A stretch of DNA of 64,000 nt. Source: Streptomyces xanthophaeus. Lineage in GTDB: Bacteria; Actinomycetota; Actinomycetes; Streptomycetales; Streptomycetaceae. Below, one piece after another: positions 17,419 to 26,911 of the stretch. The stretch covers positions 2,542,001 to 2,606,000 of the forward strand of contig NZ_CP076543.1 in assembly GCF_030440515.1 (NCBI RefSeq), in the 5' to 3' direction. Below the pieces are notes generated by a model. That model did not search any database, was not told the origin of the DNA, and worked only from the letters and a program-made list of their open reading frames with translations. Position 1 is the first letter of the stretch; each line of letters begins with the position of its first letter. The translations under genes were made by a program, and so were the position numbers.

Positions 17419-17534
17419 GGGGAACCTCCGGTGGGAGTGGATCTGACGCTCCCGGCGAGCGTACCGGCCACCCGGAAACGACAGCCGCCCGCCCCTGCGA
17501 GGCAGGAGCGGGCGGTCACGTCCCGAAGGAAGGG

Positions 17535-18383
17535 TCAGGCGTCCGGCGCCGACTCGGCGGGAGTCGGCACCCCGCCGTTCTCGGTCCCGGCCGAAGCCGG
17601 AACCTCGGCCGGACCGGCGGTTGCGGCAGCTGCCGCGGCCGCCGTCCGCTCGTCCGCGGCGGCACGGATCCCGCGCCATGCGGACTCTGCGGCCTGCTGT
17701 TCCGCTTCCTTCTTGCTGCGGCCGGTGCCGGTGCCGTACGAGACACCACCGACGCGAGCGGCAGCAGTGAAGGTCTTCTCGTGGTCCGGACCGGTCTCGG
17801 AGACCAGGTACTCGGGCACGCCAAGGCCTTCGGCCGCCGTGAGTTCCTGGAGACTGGTCTTCCAGTCCAGGCCGGCCCCGAGGTTCGAGGACTTCTCGAT
17901 GAGCGGGTCGAAGAGCCGGTGAACCAGCTCCGAGGCCGCGTCGAGGCCCTGATCGAGGTAAACCGCGCCGATCACCGCTTCAAGGGTGTCGGCGAGGATG
18001 GAGGCCTTGTCCCGGCCTCCCGTGCCCTCTTCGCCCCGGCCGAGCCGGATGAAGGAGCCGAGTTCGAGGCCGCGTCCGACCTCCGCCAGTGCGCGCGAGT
18101 TGACCACCGCGGCCCGAAGCTTGGCCAGCTGGCCTTCGGGGAGATCCGGGTGGGTCGTGTACAGCGTGTCCGTGACCACCAGGCCCAGCACGGAGTCCCC
18201 GAGGAACTCCAGGCGTTCGTTGGTGGGCAGACCGCCGTTCTCGTACGCGTACGAGCGGTGGGTCAGCGCACGCACCAGAAGGGCGGACTCGAGTTGGTAC
18301 CCGAGCCGCCCTTCCAGAAGCGTGTGGGACGAGGCCGCGTTGTTACTGTCTGCCTGCTTCTCAGCGTTGGACAGCTCAGACAT
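17535..18383 (-). CDS. rnc: Ribonuclease III
   Basis: 282-aa double-strand-specific endoribonuclease that processes rRNA and mRNA; in Streptomyces RNase III (AbsB) also influences antibiotic production. ATG at 18383. The signature [16 protein letters not shown] (~57-72) holds the catalytic acidic residues. A dsRNA-binding domain (~170-245, [20 protein letters not shown] ... [14 protein letters not shown]) and an Ala/Pro-rich C-terminal tail follow. It lies 19 bp downstream of rpmF. Confidence 0.96.
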   Translation of the reverse strand: MSELSNAEKQADSNNAASSHTLLEGRLGYQLESALLVRALTHRSYAYENGGLPTNERLEFLGDSVLGLVVTDTLYTTHPDLPEGQLAKLRAAVVNSRALAEVGRGLELGSFIRLGRGEEGTGGRDKASILADTLEAVIGAVYLDQGLDAASELVHRLFDPLIEKSSNLGAGLDWKTSLQELTAAEGLGVPEYLVSETGPDHEKTFTAAARVGGVSYGTGTGRSKKEAEQQAAESAWRGIRAAADERTAAAAAAATAGPAEVPASAGTENGGVPTPAESAPDA

Positions 18384-18402
18384 TGCGCCTCTCACCAGCC
18401 GC

Positions 18403-18576
18403 TCAGACCTCGAGGACCTGGCGCTTGTTGTAGGTGCCGCAGCTCGGGCACGCAATGTGCTGGAGCTTCGGCTCCTGGCAACGCTCGCACGAAACCAGGG
18501 TGGGGACCGCAGCCTTCCACTGCGACCGGCGGTGGCGCGTGTTGCTGCGCGACATCTTCCGCTTCGGAACAGCCAC
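18403..18576 (-). CDS. rpmF: 50S ribosomal protein L32
   Basis: 57-aa L32, start GTG at 18576 ([20 protein letters not shown]). Two CxxC pairs (CERCQ and CPSCG) form the zinc ribbon, so this is the zinc-binding version. It ends RQVLEV. It lies 2 bp after the DUF177 gene, the classic yceD-rpmF pairing. Confidence 0.97.
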   Translation of the reverse strand: MAVPKRKMSRSNTRHRRSQWKAAVPTLVSCERCQEPKLQHIACPSCGTYNKRQVLEV

Positions 18577-18578
18577 GG

Positions 18579-19247
18579 CTACTTCTCCTGCTTCTCGGCG
18601 GCGCCCTGAACTCCGTCAGAGGCAGTGCCGCTCATGTTGTCCTTCTCGCCGTCCTGATCGGTCACGACGAGTCCTTGCAATGCCGCCCAACGGATGTCGA
18701 CGGCGTCATGGTGGTGGTCCGGGTCGTCGTTCAGGCTGAGCCCGCAATCGGGGCACAGTCCGAGACAGTCCTCCCGGCACACCGGCTGCATGGGCAGTGC
18801 GAGCACCACCACATCCCGCAGCACGGGTTCGAGGTCGAACAAACCGTCCTCGAGGAAGAGCGTGTCCTCGTCGTCCTCGGCGTCGTCGGCCGGTTCCGCC
18901 TTGGAGCGGCTCCGGTCGTCGGCGTCAGGGTACGAGAACATCTCCTGGAAGTCCGCCTTGAGCTCGCGCTCGACGGACTCCAGACACCTTACGCACTCCC
19001 CTACGGCCGACGCACGGGCGGTGCCTGTGACAAGCACCCCTTCCATGACCGACTCCAGGCGGAGGCTGAGCTTCACCGGGGCGCCTTCCGGCACTCCGAT
19101 GACGCCGACGAGACCGAAGTCCGCCGGTGCCGCGATCTCACGGGACAGCCGCTGCATGGCACCAGGACGCCGGCCCAGCTCGTGCGTGTCGAACACGAGG
19201 GGGTTGCGGTGGTCGAGGCGGGTATTCAGGGCCGTTCCTGCTTTCAC
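18579..19247 (-). CDS. YceD/DUF177 family protein
   Basis: 222-aa member of the DUF177 (YceD) family, linked in bacteria and plants to large-subunit rRNA accumulation and usually co-transcribed with rpmF. Core: [20 protein letters not shown], then [21 protein letters not shown], and a C-terminal [17 protein letters not shown] cluster; four or more cysteines suggest metal binding. The GTG at 19247 has no clear RBS; a CTG eight codons in (before NTRLDH) has AGGA ahead of it, so the start is uncertain. The last ~20 residues are polar and poorly conserved. Confidence 0.9.
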   Translation of the reverse strand: MKAGTALNTRLDHRNPLVFDTHELGRRPGAMQRLSREIAAPADFGLVGVIGVPEGAPVKLSLRLESVMEGVLVTGTARASAVGECVRCLESVERELKADFQEMFSYPDADDRSRSKAEPADDAEDDEDTLFLEDGLFDLEPVLRDVVVLALPMQPVCREDCLGLCPDCGLSLNDDPDHHHDAVDIRWAALQGLVVTDQDGEKDNMSGTASDGVQGAAEKQEK

Positions 19248-19357
19248 AGATCGCTGAAGATCAAAGATTCCGCCGCACTAGGGCAGCATGGATCGCGGTG
19301 CATACGCGCGACCGAACAGCCAGGATACCCGCAGCGGCGCCCAGCGCCCAATCCGGT

Positions 19358-20416
19358 CTAGCGCCCCTGTTCGTACTGACGCAGCTGGTCCAGGTTGATC
19401 ATGCTCGTGTCGAAGAGGCTGGTCTCGTCGAGCGAAGGCTGCTGGGCCTGCGGCTGGTACGCGGCGTAGGGGTCGGGCTGCTGCGCGTCGTAGTGCGCCG
19501 CGTAGCCCGCTCCGGTGGAACCGCCCGCGGTGGAGTACGGGTCCGGCTGCTGGTAGCCGCCGTACGGGTCCTGGTAGGCGTACGCGTCCTGCTGCTGGGC
19601 GGCGGGCCGGGCCGGCTGCTGGTAGCCGTACGTGTCGTACACGGGCTCCGCCTGCGCCGGGATCGGTGCCTGCGCCTGCAGCGGCTCCGGCTCCGCCAGT
19701 CCCGCCAGGAAGTCCGAGTCGCTCGCCGAGCGGGACTGCTGTCCGCCCACCGCGTCCTGGGCGGCCATGTGCACACCCAGGTCGTCCGTGGGGACCCGGC
19801 CCAGGAGCTTCTGCCGGCCGCGGCCCACGGCCTCCAGGGTCTTGGAGAGCACCGCCTCGAAGGTCGCCAGCTTGGTGTCGACGTAGGCGTCCGCCTGCTG
19901 CCGCTGCGTCTCGGGGTCGTGGCTGCGCTCGGGTGCGTCCATGTCCGGGTAGCCGTGCTCGTCCAGACCCGGGCCGCGGCCCAGGAGCTTCTCCCGGCCG
20001 CGGTCCACCGAGCCGATGGTCTTGGTCAGCACGACCTCGAAGTTCGCGAGCTTGCTGTCGACGTAGTCGTCGGCCTCGGCCCGGATCTCCTCGGCCTCCC
20101 GGCGGGCCTCTTCCAGGATCCGGTCCGCCTCGGCCTGGGAGCGCCGCGCGATCTCGGTGTCGGAGATCAGCGAACCGCGCTGGTTGTGGGCCGCGTCGAT
20201 GATCCGCTCCGCCTCCCGGCGGGCCTCCTCGACCATCTGCTCCCGGCCGCCGATGAGCTCCTGAGCCTGCGCGAGCGAGCCGGGCAGTGCCTGGCGCACC
20301 TCTTCGAGCTGCTCCAGCAGCTCGGCGCGGTTGATCACGCAGGAGGCCGACATGGGCATGGACCGGGCGCCGCCGACGGCCGCGACGATCTCGTCGAGCT
20401 TCTTCTGCACGTCCAT
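19358..20416 (-). CDS. DivIVA-like coiled-coil cell division initiation protein
   Basis: 352 aa from ATG at 20416 (MDVQKKLDEIVAAVGGARSM). The N-terminal ~150 residues are predicted coiled coil (ELLEQLEEVRQALPGSLAQA, EARREAERIIDAAHNQRGSL, EILEEARREAEEIRAEADDY-like repeats), resembling DivIVA or F0 subunit b. Two related segments, DYVDSKLANFEVVLTKTIGS and AYVDTKLATFEAVLSKTLEA, are an internal duplication, each followed by REKLLGR/RQKLLGR. The C-terminal third is Gln/Tyr/Pro-rich low complexity (YGYQQPARPA, DPYGGYQQPDPYS). Probably a cytoskeletal or polar scaffold. It precedes the DUF177-rpmF-rnc cluster. Confidence 0.85.
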   Translation of the reverse strand: MDVQKKLDEIVAAVGGARSMPMSASCVINRAELLEQLEEVRQALPGSLAQAQELIGGREQMVEEARREAERIIDAAHNQRGSLISDTEIARRSQAEADRILEEARREAEEIRAEADDYVDSKLANFEVVLTKTIGSVDRGREKLLGRGPGLDEHGYPDMDAPERSHDPETQRQQADAYVDTKLATFEAVLSKTLEAVGRGRQKLLGRVPTDDLGVHMAAQDAVGGQQSRSASDSDFLAGLAEPEPLQAQAPIPAQAEPVYDTYGYQQPARPAAQQQDAYAYQDPYGGYQQPDPYSTAGGSTGAGYAAHYDAQQPDPYAAYQPQAQQPSLDETSLFDTSMINLDQLRQYEQGR

Positions 20417-20519
20417 GGGGGCTCGCACTCTCTCGGCCTCAGGCGGTTCCTGAGACGGACGGGACGACTGTAAGGCCACCGGGCCGACCCCCGACACCGC
20501 CTGACGCCCTGTCAGTCGG

Positions 20520-20999
20520 TCAGCGGTTGCGCAGCCGCTCCAGGAGCGCCGCGTGGACGTGCGCCGGCAGCAGGTGGGCGACGTCGCCGCCCCAGGCCGC
20601 GACCTCCTTGACCAGCGAGGAGGACAGGAAGCTGTAGGTGGGGTTGGTCGGGACGAACAGCGTCTCGACGCCCGACAGGCCCATGTTCATCTGGGCCATC
20701 TGGAGCTCGTAGTCGAAGTCGCTGACCGCGCGCAGGCCCTTGACGATGGCCGGGATGTCCCGCTGCTTGCAGAAGTCGACGAGCAGTCCGTGGAAGGCCT
20801 CGACCTGGATGTTGCCGTAGTCGGCCGTGGCCTCGCGGATCAGCTCGATCCGCTCCTCGACGGTGAACAGGCCCTGCTTCGACTGGTTGATCATCACGGC
20901 GACGTGCACGACGTCGTAGAGCCTGGAGGCGCGTCCGATGATGTCGAGGTGTCCGTTGGTGATGGGATCGAAGGACCCCGGACAGACGGCGCGGCGCAA
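20520..20999 (-). CDS. coaD: Phosphopantetheine adenylyltransferase
   Basis: 159-aa enzyme of coenzyme A biosynthesis (4'-phosphopantetheine + ATP to dephospho-CoA). The core RRAVCPGSFDPITNGHLDII has the (T/H)xGH nucleotide-binding motif; KGLRAVSDFDYELQMAQMN and PTNPTYSFLSSSLVKEVA are family blocks. The TTG at 20999 gives the usual length and has GAGGGAG upstream. An ATG at 21017 overlaps the rsmD stop (ATGA) and would add six residues; translational coupling makes it a real alternative. Confidence 0.95.
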   Translation of the reverse strand: MRRAVCPGSFDPITNGHLDIIGRASRLYDVVHVAVMINQSKQGLFTVEERIELIREATADYGNIQVEAFHGLLVDFCKQRDIPAIVKGLRAVSDFDYELQMAQMNMGLSGVETLFVPTNPTYSFLSSSLVKEVAAWGGDVAHLLPAHVHAALLERLRNR

Positions 21000-21013
21000 C
21001 TGAACTCCCTCGT

Positions 21014-21592
21014 TCATGAGTCTTCGCTGGTGAAAGCGGCGCGGCCGTACCAAAGGGTGCCCTCGCCGTACTTGCGCGACCGGAGCGGCTCGAAGCCCTC
21101 GGGCCACGGGAAGGCGCCGCTCCTGGTGCTGCGCTCCACGGTGACGAGCGCATCGTCCGTGATCCAGCCATTGGACCGGAGTGTGAGGAGGATCTCCCGC
21201 AGTTCCGCGCTGTCCACGGCGTACGGCGGATCCAGGAAGACGATGTCGTACGGGTCCCCCGCGGCCCTGGCCGCCACGATCTGCTCGGCCTTGCCCGCGC
21301 GGAACTCCGCGCCGGGCAGGCCCAGCGTCCGGATGTTGTCCCGGATCGCCTTGGCGGCCTTGGCGTCGGCCTCGACGAGCAGGGTGTGGGCGGCGCCGCG
21401 GGAGAGCGATTCCAGGCCGACGGCACCGGAGCCGCCGTACAGGTCGAGCACCCGGGCCCCTCCGACGCCGTGCAGCGACTCCCAGGTCGAGAAGAGGCCT
21501 TCGCGCATCCGGTCCGAGGTCGGACGGGTGCCGGTGCCGGGGGGCACGGCCAGCCGTCGCCCGCCGGCGCTGCCGGCGATCACGCGGGTCAT
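21014..21592 (-). CDS. rsmD: 16S rRNA (guanine(966)-N(2))-methyltransferase RsmD
   Basis: 192-aa SAM-dependent methyltransferase. ATG at 21592 with AAGGA RBS (MTRVIAGSAGGRRLAVPPG). SAM-binding motif VLDLYGGSGAVGLESLSRGA and catalytic loop DIVFLDPPYAV (DPPY) are intact. It overlaps or abuts coaD, the widespread rsmD-coaD pair. Confidence 0.96.
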   Translation of the reverse strand: MTRVIAGSAGGRRLAVPPGTGTRPTSDRMREGLFSTWESLHGVGGARVLDLYGGSGAVGLESLSRGAAHTLLVEADAKAAKAIRDNIRTLGLPGAEFRAGKAEQIVAARAAGDPYDIVFLDPPYAVDSAELREILLTLRSNGWITDDALVTVERSTRSGAFPWPEGFEPLRSRKYGEGTLWYGRAAFTSEDS

Positions 21593-21664
21593 CTGGGGTC
21601 CTTCGGTACGGCGGTAGGGGACGCCCCGGCGCTGCCGCGGCACTCCAACGATAGGTCGTGCCGC

Positions 21665-23857
21665 TCAGCCCTTCTCCAGGTACTGCTCGCGCTCGGTGTC
21701 GAGGAGCGCGTCCAGCGCGGTCCGCAGGCCCGGCAGGTGGTCCAGCGCCGGGTCCTCGGCGACGACGCGGGTGGCCTCCTCCCGGGCCTGGGCGATGACC
21801 TCCTCGTCCTCGATGACGGCGAGCATGCGCAGCGAGGAGCGCACTCCGGACTGGGCCTGGCCGAGCACATCGCCCTCGCGGCGCTGTTCCAGGTCGATCC
21901 GGGAGAGTTCGAAGCCGTCGAGGGTGGCGGCGACGGCGGCCAGCCGGGCCCGGGCGGGGCTGGCCTCGTGCATCTCGCTCACCAGCAGGCACAGACCGGG
22001 GGCGGAGCCCCGGCCGACGCGGCCGCGCAGCTGGTGGAGCTGGGAGACGCCGAACCGGTCCGCGTCCATGATCACCATGACGGTGGAGTTGGGGACGTTC
22101 ACCCCGACCTCGATGACGGTGGTGGCGACGAGCACCTTGACCTCGCCGGCGGCGAACCGGCGCATGACGTCGTCCTTGTCGGCCGGGTCCATCCGGCCGT
22201 GCAGCACCTCGACGGCCAGCCCGGCCAGCGGTCCGCGCGTGAGCTGCTCGGCGATCTCCACGACCGCGAGCGGCGGCCGCTTGTCGCCGTCGTCCTCGGC
22301 GGACGTCTTCCTGGGTTCGTCCTCCCCGTCGCCGATGCGGGGGCAGACCACGTACGCCTGGTGCCCCTTCTCGACCTCCTCGCGGACCCGTTCCCAGGCC
22401 CGCGCGAGGAAGTGCGGCTTGTCCTTCGAGGGCACCACGTGCGTCGCGATCGGGGAGCGCCCGGCGGGCAGCTGGTCGAGGACGGAGGTCTCCAGGTCGC
22501 CGAAGACGGTCATGGCGACCGTGCGCGGGATCGGGGTCGCCGTCATCACCAGCAGGTGCGGGGGCTGCTTCCCCTTGGACCGCAGCGCGTCGCGCTGCTC
22601 CACCCCGAAGCGGTGCTGTTCGTCGACGACGACCAGCCCGAGGTCGTGGAACTGCACCTTGTCCTCGATCAGCGCGTGCGTGCCGATCACGATCCCGGCC
22701 TCGCCGGTGACCAGGTCGAGCAGGGCCTGGCGGCGCGCGGGCATCCCCATGGAGCCGGTGAGCAGCACCACCTTGGTGCCCCGGTCGGAGCCGCCGAGCA
22801 TGCCTCCCTCGGCCAGTTCGCCCATCATCTCGGTGATGGAGCGGTGGTGCTGCTGGGCGAGCACCTCGGTGGGCGCGAGCATGGCCGCCTGCCCGCCGCT
22901 GTCCACGACGGCGAGCATCGCCCGCAGCGCCACCATCGTCTTGCCCGATCCGACCTCTCCCTGGAGGAGGCGGTGCATGGGGTGTTCGGTGGCCAGGTCG
23001 TCGAAGATCTCCTTCGAGACGGTCTGCTGGCCCTGGGTGAGGGTGAAGGGCAGTTTCGCGTCGAAGGAGTCGAGCAGGCCGCCGGGGACCGGGCGGCGCG
23101 GGACGGCCGGGAGCTGGGAGTCGGCGTGCCGGCGGCGGGCCAGGGCGACCTGGAGGACGAAGGCCTCGTCCCACTTGAGGCGCTGGCGGGCGTCCTCGAT
23201 GTCGGCCTTGGTGCCCGGGCGGTGGATCTTCAGCAGTGCTTCGGTGAGCGGGACCAGTCCGCGGCCCTCGCGCAGGGCGGGCGGCAGCGGGTCCACGGCG
23301 TCCTGGGCGCTGGGCAGCACCGCGTCCACGCACTTGGCGATCTTCCAGGACTCCAGCTTGGCGCAGGCCGGGTAGATCGGGATGAGCTGACCGGCGAAGG
23401 CGGCCGCGGCGTCCCGGTCGGAGGCGTCGCCTCCGAGCGGCTCGTAGGCCGGGTGCGCGAGCTGGAGCTTGTGGTTGAACTTGGAGACCTTGCCGGCGAA
23501 CATCGCGCGGCTGCCGGGCAGCAGGTCCTTGTGCGGCTTGTGGACGCCGGCGCCGAAGAAGACCAGCTGGAGGCGGCCGCTGCCGTCGGTGATGGTCACC
23601 TCCAGGCGCTTGCCGCGGCCCCCGTTGAAGGTCAGGATCCGGGCGTCGGCGACCTGCGCGACGACGGTCACGTGCTCGTCGATCTGGTCGGCGAGCTCGG
23701 CCAGGGAGGTCAGCTCACCGCGCTCGGCGTACCGCCGCGGGTAGTGGTGGAGCAGGTCCAGGGCCGTGTGCAGGCCGAGCTGCTCGGCCAGCACCTTGGC
23801 GGTGGCGGGACCGAGCGTCTTCTTGAGGTCTTCGTCGAGCGCGGGCACGTGTTCCAT
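21665..23857 (-). CDS. recG: ATP-dependent DNA helicase RecG
   Basis: 730-aa superfamily-2 helicase that reverses stalled forks and processes Holliday junctions. ATG at 23857 (MEHVPALDEDLKKTLGPATA). The N-terminal wedge/OB domain includes VTVVAQVADARILTFNGGRG. Walker A is GEVGSGKTMVALRA, and the DEAH-type box is VVVDEQHRFGVEQRD. Motif III is MTATPIPRT, and motifs V-VI include TTVIEVGVNVPNSTVMVIMD and QLRGRVGRGSAPGLC. It ends LDTEREQYLEKG. It lies 72 bp upstream of rsmD and 26 bp downstream of the DAK2 gene. Confidence 0.96.
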   Translation of the reverse strand: MEHVPALDEDLKKTLGPATAKVLAEQLGLHTALDLLHHYPRRYAERGELTSLAELADQIDEHVTVVAQVADARILTFNGGRGKRLEVTITDGSGRLQLVFFGAGVHKPHKDLLPGSRAMFAGKVSKFNHKLQLAHPAYEPLGGDASDRDAAAAFAGQLIPIYPACAKLESWKIAKCVDAVLPSAQDAVDPLPPALREGRGLVPLTEALLKIHRPGTKADIEDARQRLKWDEAFVLQVALARRRHADSQLPAVPRRPVPGGLLDSFDAKLPFTLTQGQQTVSKEIFDDLATEHPMHRLLQGEVGSGKTMVALRAMLAVVDSGGQAAMLAPTEVLAQQHHRSITEMMGELAEGGMLGGSDRGTKVVLLTGSMGMPARRQALLDLVTGEAGIVIGTHALIEDKVQFHDLGLVVVDEQHRFGVEQRDALRSKGKQPPHLLVMTATPIPRTVAMTVFGDLETSVLDQLPAGRSPIATHVVPSKDKPHFLARAWERVREEVEKGHQAYVVCPRIGDGEDEPRKTSAEDDGDKRPPLAVVEIAEQLTRGPLAGLAVEVLHGRMDPADKDDVMRRFAAGEVKVLVATTVIEVGVNVPNSTVMVIMDADRFGVSQLHQLRGRVGRGSAPGLCLLVSEMHEASPARARLAAVAATLDGFELSRIDLEQRREGDVLGQAQSGVRSSLRMLAVIEDEEVIAQAREEATRVVAEDPALDHLPGLRTALDALLDTEREQYLEKG

Positions 23858-23883
23858 TGCACACCATGGCGCTGACAAGCCCG

Positions 23884-25563
23884 CTATTCCACCCCGACCA
23901 GGAGCGGCGCCGAGTACCGGCCGCCCCGGTAGGTGACGGTGTCCACGGCGAGGTGGCCCTGCTGGACGTAGGCCTCCAGGCGCTCGGCGACGGCGTCCGG
24001 TACGTCGGGTCCCAGGACCAGGGTGACGAGTTCGCCGCCGGAGCCCAGCATCCGGTCCAGGACGGCCTCGGCGGTCTCGGCCAGGCCCGAGCCGATCACC
24101 GCGACGTCCCCGTCGATGAGGCCGAGCACGTCGCCGGCCTGGCAGATGCCGGCCGAGGTGAAGGACTGCCGTTCGGCGACGGCCAGTTCCCCGTACCGGG
24201 TGGCGCCGGCCGCCGCCGTCATGGCGACCACGTCCTCGTCGAAGCTGCCCTCGGGGTCGTGCACGGCGAGGGCGGCCAGGCCCTGGACCGCGGAGCGGGT
24301 GGGGATCACGGCCACCCGCACGCCCTCGGCGCGGGCCTGCTCGGCCGCCGCGGCCGCGACGGCGCGCAGTTCGGCGCCGCCCGGCAGCAGCACCACCTCG
24401 CGGGCGTGCGCGCGGCGGACGGCGTCGAGCAGTTCGGCCACGGCCGGCGGCTCCCCGGGGCGTACGAGCACGGTGGTCGCTCCCGCCTCGCCGCACAGCC
24501 CGGCCAGTCCCTCGCCGGGGACGACGGCGACCACGGCCCGCTGGGCGCGCTCGCCCCGCGCCCGGCGGCGCTCGTCCCCGAAGTGGGTGATCCGTATCCG
24601 GTAGGGCCGTCCGGCCACGACTCCGGCCTCCACGGCCGCGCCGGGGTCGTCGACGTGGACGTGGACGTTCCACAGTCCGTCGCCGCCGACCACGACCAGT
24701 GAGTCCCCGAGTCCGTCCAGACGTTCGCGCAGCTCGCCGACGGCCGCCTCGGAGGCCTCCAGCAGGTAGATCACCTCGTACGCGGGCCCGTCCTCCTCCT
24801 GCGCGCAGGGGTCCGGCGACTGGGGGACGGGCACCGCGCGGCCGCGTACGGGTTCGGCGGCCGCCTCCTGGCCGGACAGTGCCTGCCAGAGGGCGCCGAA
24901 GACGACGACCAGCCCGCAGCCCCCGGCGTCGACCACTCCGGCCCGGCCCAGCGCGGCGAGCTGCCCGGGGGTCTCGGCCAGGGCGGCCCGGGCCCCGTCG
25001 TACGCGGCCCGGGCCACCTCGGCCGCGGTCCCGGCGGCGGCTCCGGCCGCCTCGCCGGCCCGGGCGGCGGCGCCGGCGACGGTGAGCATGGTGCCCTCCA
25101 CCGGGTGCGCGACGGCCGCGTACGCCTCCTCCGCGGCCCGGGTGAGCGCGCGGGCCAGCAGCCCGCCGGGGCTCTGTCCGGCCTGCTGCCGGCGCTCGGC
25201 CGGTTCGGCCGGCTCGTCGCCGAGTACGTCGGCCACTCCGCGCAGCAGCTGCGCCAGGATCGTCCCGGAGTTCCCGCGGGCCCCGACCAGGGCTCCGTGC
25301 GCCCAGGCCCGTACGGCCTCGGCCAGGGAGGTCCGCCCTGTGCCGTCGGTCACCTCGGGGAAGACCTCGGCGAGGCCGCGGTCGGCCGATTCGGCGGTGA
25401 GGTAGAGGTTGGTGCCGGTGTCCGCGTCGGCGACCGGGTAGACGTTGATCGCGTCGATGTCCTCGCGGGCCCGGCCCAGTGCGGCCAGGGCCAGGGAGCT
25501 CCAGGTGCGCACCGCTTCGGCGTCGAGCTCGTCAGGGTGCTGCGGCTGCGACTCGTGCGGCAC
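23884..25563 (-). CDS. DAK2/DegV-type fatty acid kinase subunit A-like protein (YloV/FakA)
   Basis: 559 aa from GTG at 25563 with AAGGAGG RBS. An N-terminal DhaL/DAK2 kinase domain (~1-200) shows INVYPVADADTGTNLYLT (Asp residues for Mg-ATP) and ALVGARGNSGTILAQLLRGV. A middle domain and a C-terminal DegV-like half (GVVAGRPYRIRITHFGDERR ... EVVLLPGGAELRAVA) follow. In FakA, such proteins phosphorylate fatty acids bound by FakB; no fakB (DegV) gene is visible in this window. Its place next to recG is conserved across Gram-positives. Dihydroxyacetone kinase is an older, less likely annotation. Confidence 0.85.
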   Translation of the reverse strand: MPHESQPQHPDELDAEAVRTWSSLALAALGRAREDIDAINVYPVADADTGTNLYLTAESADRGLAEVFPEVTDGTGRTSLAEAVRAWAHGALVGARGNSGTILAQLLRGVADVLGDEPAEPAERRQQAGQSPGGLLARALTRAAEEAYAAVAHPVEGTMLTVAGAAARAGEAAGAAAGTAAEVARAAYDGARAALAETPGQLAALGRAGVVDAGGCGLVVVFGALWQALSGQEAAAEPVRGRAVPVPQSPDPCAQEEDGPAYEVIYLLEASEAAVGELRERLDGLGDSLVVVGGDGLWNVHVHVDDPGAAVEAGVVAGRPYRIRITHFGDERRRARGERAQRAVVAVVPGEGLAGLCGEAGATTVLVRPGEPPAVAELLDAVRRAHAREVVLLPGGAELRAVAAAAAEQARAEGVRVAVIPTRSAVQGLAALAVHDPEGSFDEDVVAMTAAAGATRYGELAVAERQSFTSAGICQAGDVLGLIDGDVAVIGSGLAETAEAVLDRMLGSGGELVTLVLGPDVPDAVAERLEAYVQQGHLAVDTVTYRGGRYSAPLLVGVE

Positions 25564-25803
25564 CGGGCGTTCCTCCTTGTGCGGGCCAGGGTTCACCGCA
25601 GGGTAACGAAGGACCGCCCGGGCGTCGGGACCGCGGGGCGGGGGCAGCGGCGGCCATGGTAGTTTTCTTGGACGGACGCAGTCGTTGTATGCTGCTCCGG
25701 TTGCCCGGCGAGAGTCGGGCCATTCCCCCGGCAAACCACTTCAGACCTCTGAATCCGGTGCGCCGGTTTCACTGTAATTGCATCTGAAGTCTTGGAGTGA
25801 CCT

Positions 25804-25989
25804 GTGGCTGCCAACTGCGACGTTTGCGCCAAGGGGCCGAGCTTCGGCAACAACATCTCCCACTCGCACCGCCGCACCTCGCGTCGCTGGAACCCGAACA
25901 TCCAGCGCGTCCGTGCCGTGGTCAATGGGACGCCGAAGCGCCTCAACGCCTGCACCTCGTGCATCAAGGCCGGCAAGGTCTCGCGCTGA
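25804..25989 (+). CDS. rpmB: 50S ribosomal protein L28, zinc-binding form
   Basis: 61-aa L28 from GTG at 25804 with TGGAG RBS ([20 protein letters not shown]). Two CxxC pairs (CDVC and CTSC) make this the zinc-containing type; streptomycetes often also have a Cys-less paralogue induced on zinc starvation. It is divergent from the DAK2-recG cluster. A 5' UTR of more than 100 nt contains a small hairpin (TTCAGA-CC-TCTGAA, 25740-25753) and a TATGCT hexamer (25688-25693) that may be the -10. Confidence 0.96.
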   Translation: MAANCDVCAKGPSFGNNISHSHRRTSRRWNPNIQRVRAVVNGTPKRLNACTSCIKAGKVSR

Positions 25990-26025
25990 CGCCTCCCGTC
26001 GTAGCGCAGCCCTTTCCGGTTGCCA

Positions 26026-26060
26026 AAAAGGCCGGTTCACCTCTGGTGAACCGGCCTTTT
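26026..26060 (+). terminator. Strong intrinsic terminator after rpmB
   Basis: Perfect 16-bp stem (aaaaggccggttcacc / ggtgaaccggcctttt) with a 3-nt loop, ending in TTTT. A-run on the 5' side makes it bidirectional, so it also ends thiD. Confidence 0.92.
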
Positions 26061-26110
26061 GCCTTGTCCGGGGGCCCGGCCGGAGGGCCGGCCGGGCTGT
26101 CGCAGCGGGT

Positions 26111-26911
26111 TCAGCGCCACTGCCAGGCGTGATCCACCGGGCCGATGCCCCCGCCGAGCGCGAAGCCGGCGGCGATGGCGCCCGTGACGTACTCCTTGGC
26201 GGCCGTGACGGCCTCCGGGACGGTCAGTCCCCTGGCCAGGCCCGCCGCGATCGCGCTGGCGAGGGTGCAGCCGGTGCCGTGGGTGTGCCGGTTGTCGTGA
26301 CGCGGGGCACGCAGCCACCGCTCCTCGGTGCCGTCGGTGAGCAGGTCCACCGCCTCGTCGCCGTGCGCCGCGAGGTGTCCGCCCTTGATCAGCGCCCACC
26401 GCGGCCCGTGGCCGAGGACCGCGTCGGCGGCCCGCCGCATGTCGTCCTCGGTCTCCACCACCACACCCGTGAGCTGGGCCACCTCGTCCAGGTTCGGGGT
26501 GGCCACCGTGGCCCGCGGCAGCAGCTCCTTGCGCACGGCGTCCAGCGCGGAGGCGGCGAGCAGCGCGTCCCCGTGCTTGGAGACCCCGACGGGGTCGACG
26601 ACGGCCGGGGCCCGGGTGTCCGCCAGGAGCGCGGCCACCGTCTCCACCAGGGCGGCGGAGGAGAGCATCCCGGTCTTCACCGCCTGGACCCCGATGTCGT
26701 CCACGACGGCCCGGTACTGGGCCGTGACGGCCTCGGCGGGCAGTTCCCAGACTCCCCGTACCCCGAGCGAGTTCTGCGCCGTCACGGCGGTCACCACGCT
26801 CATGCCGTGGACCCCGAGCGCCAGCATGGTCTTGAGGTCGGCCTGGATGCCCGCGCCGCCGCCGGAGTCGGATCCGGCGACGGTCAGGCACAGCGGCGGG
26901 GCGGAGCTCAC
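26111..26911 (-). CDS. thiD: Hydroxymethylpyrimidine/phosphomethylpyrimidine kinase
   Basis: 266-aa ribokinase-fold enzyme that phosphorylates HMP and HMP-P for thiamine biosynthesis. GTG at 26911, overlapping the thiL stop as GTGA. Motifs: [17 protein letters not shown] at the N-terminus, [15 protein letters not shown], and the C-terminal anion hole [19 protein letters not shown]. Translationally coupled to thiL. Confidence 0.96.
   Translation of the reverse strand: MSSAPPLCLTVAGSDSGGGAGIQADLKTMLALGVHGMSVVTAVTAQNSLGVRGVWELPAEAVTAQYRAVVDDIGVQAVKTGMLSSAALVETVAALLADTRAPAVVDPVGVSKHGDALLAASALDAVRKELLPRATVATPNLDEVAQLTGVVVETEDDMRRAADAVLGHGPRWALIKGGHLAAHGDEAVDLLTDGTEERWLRAPRHDNRHTHGTGCTLASAIAAGLARGLTVPEAVTAAKEYVTGAIAAGFALGGGIGPVDHAWQWR

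Noticed and set aside
21696..23375. Plus-strand frame opposite recG
   Set aside because: Ser/Arg-rich shadow; recG has all helicase motifs on the other strand.
25660..25693. Promoter of rpmB with TATGCT as -10
   Set aside because: No acceptable -35 at 16-18 bp, so it is mentioned only under rpmB and not listed as a promoter.
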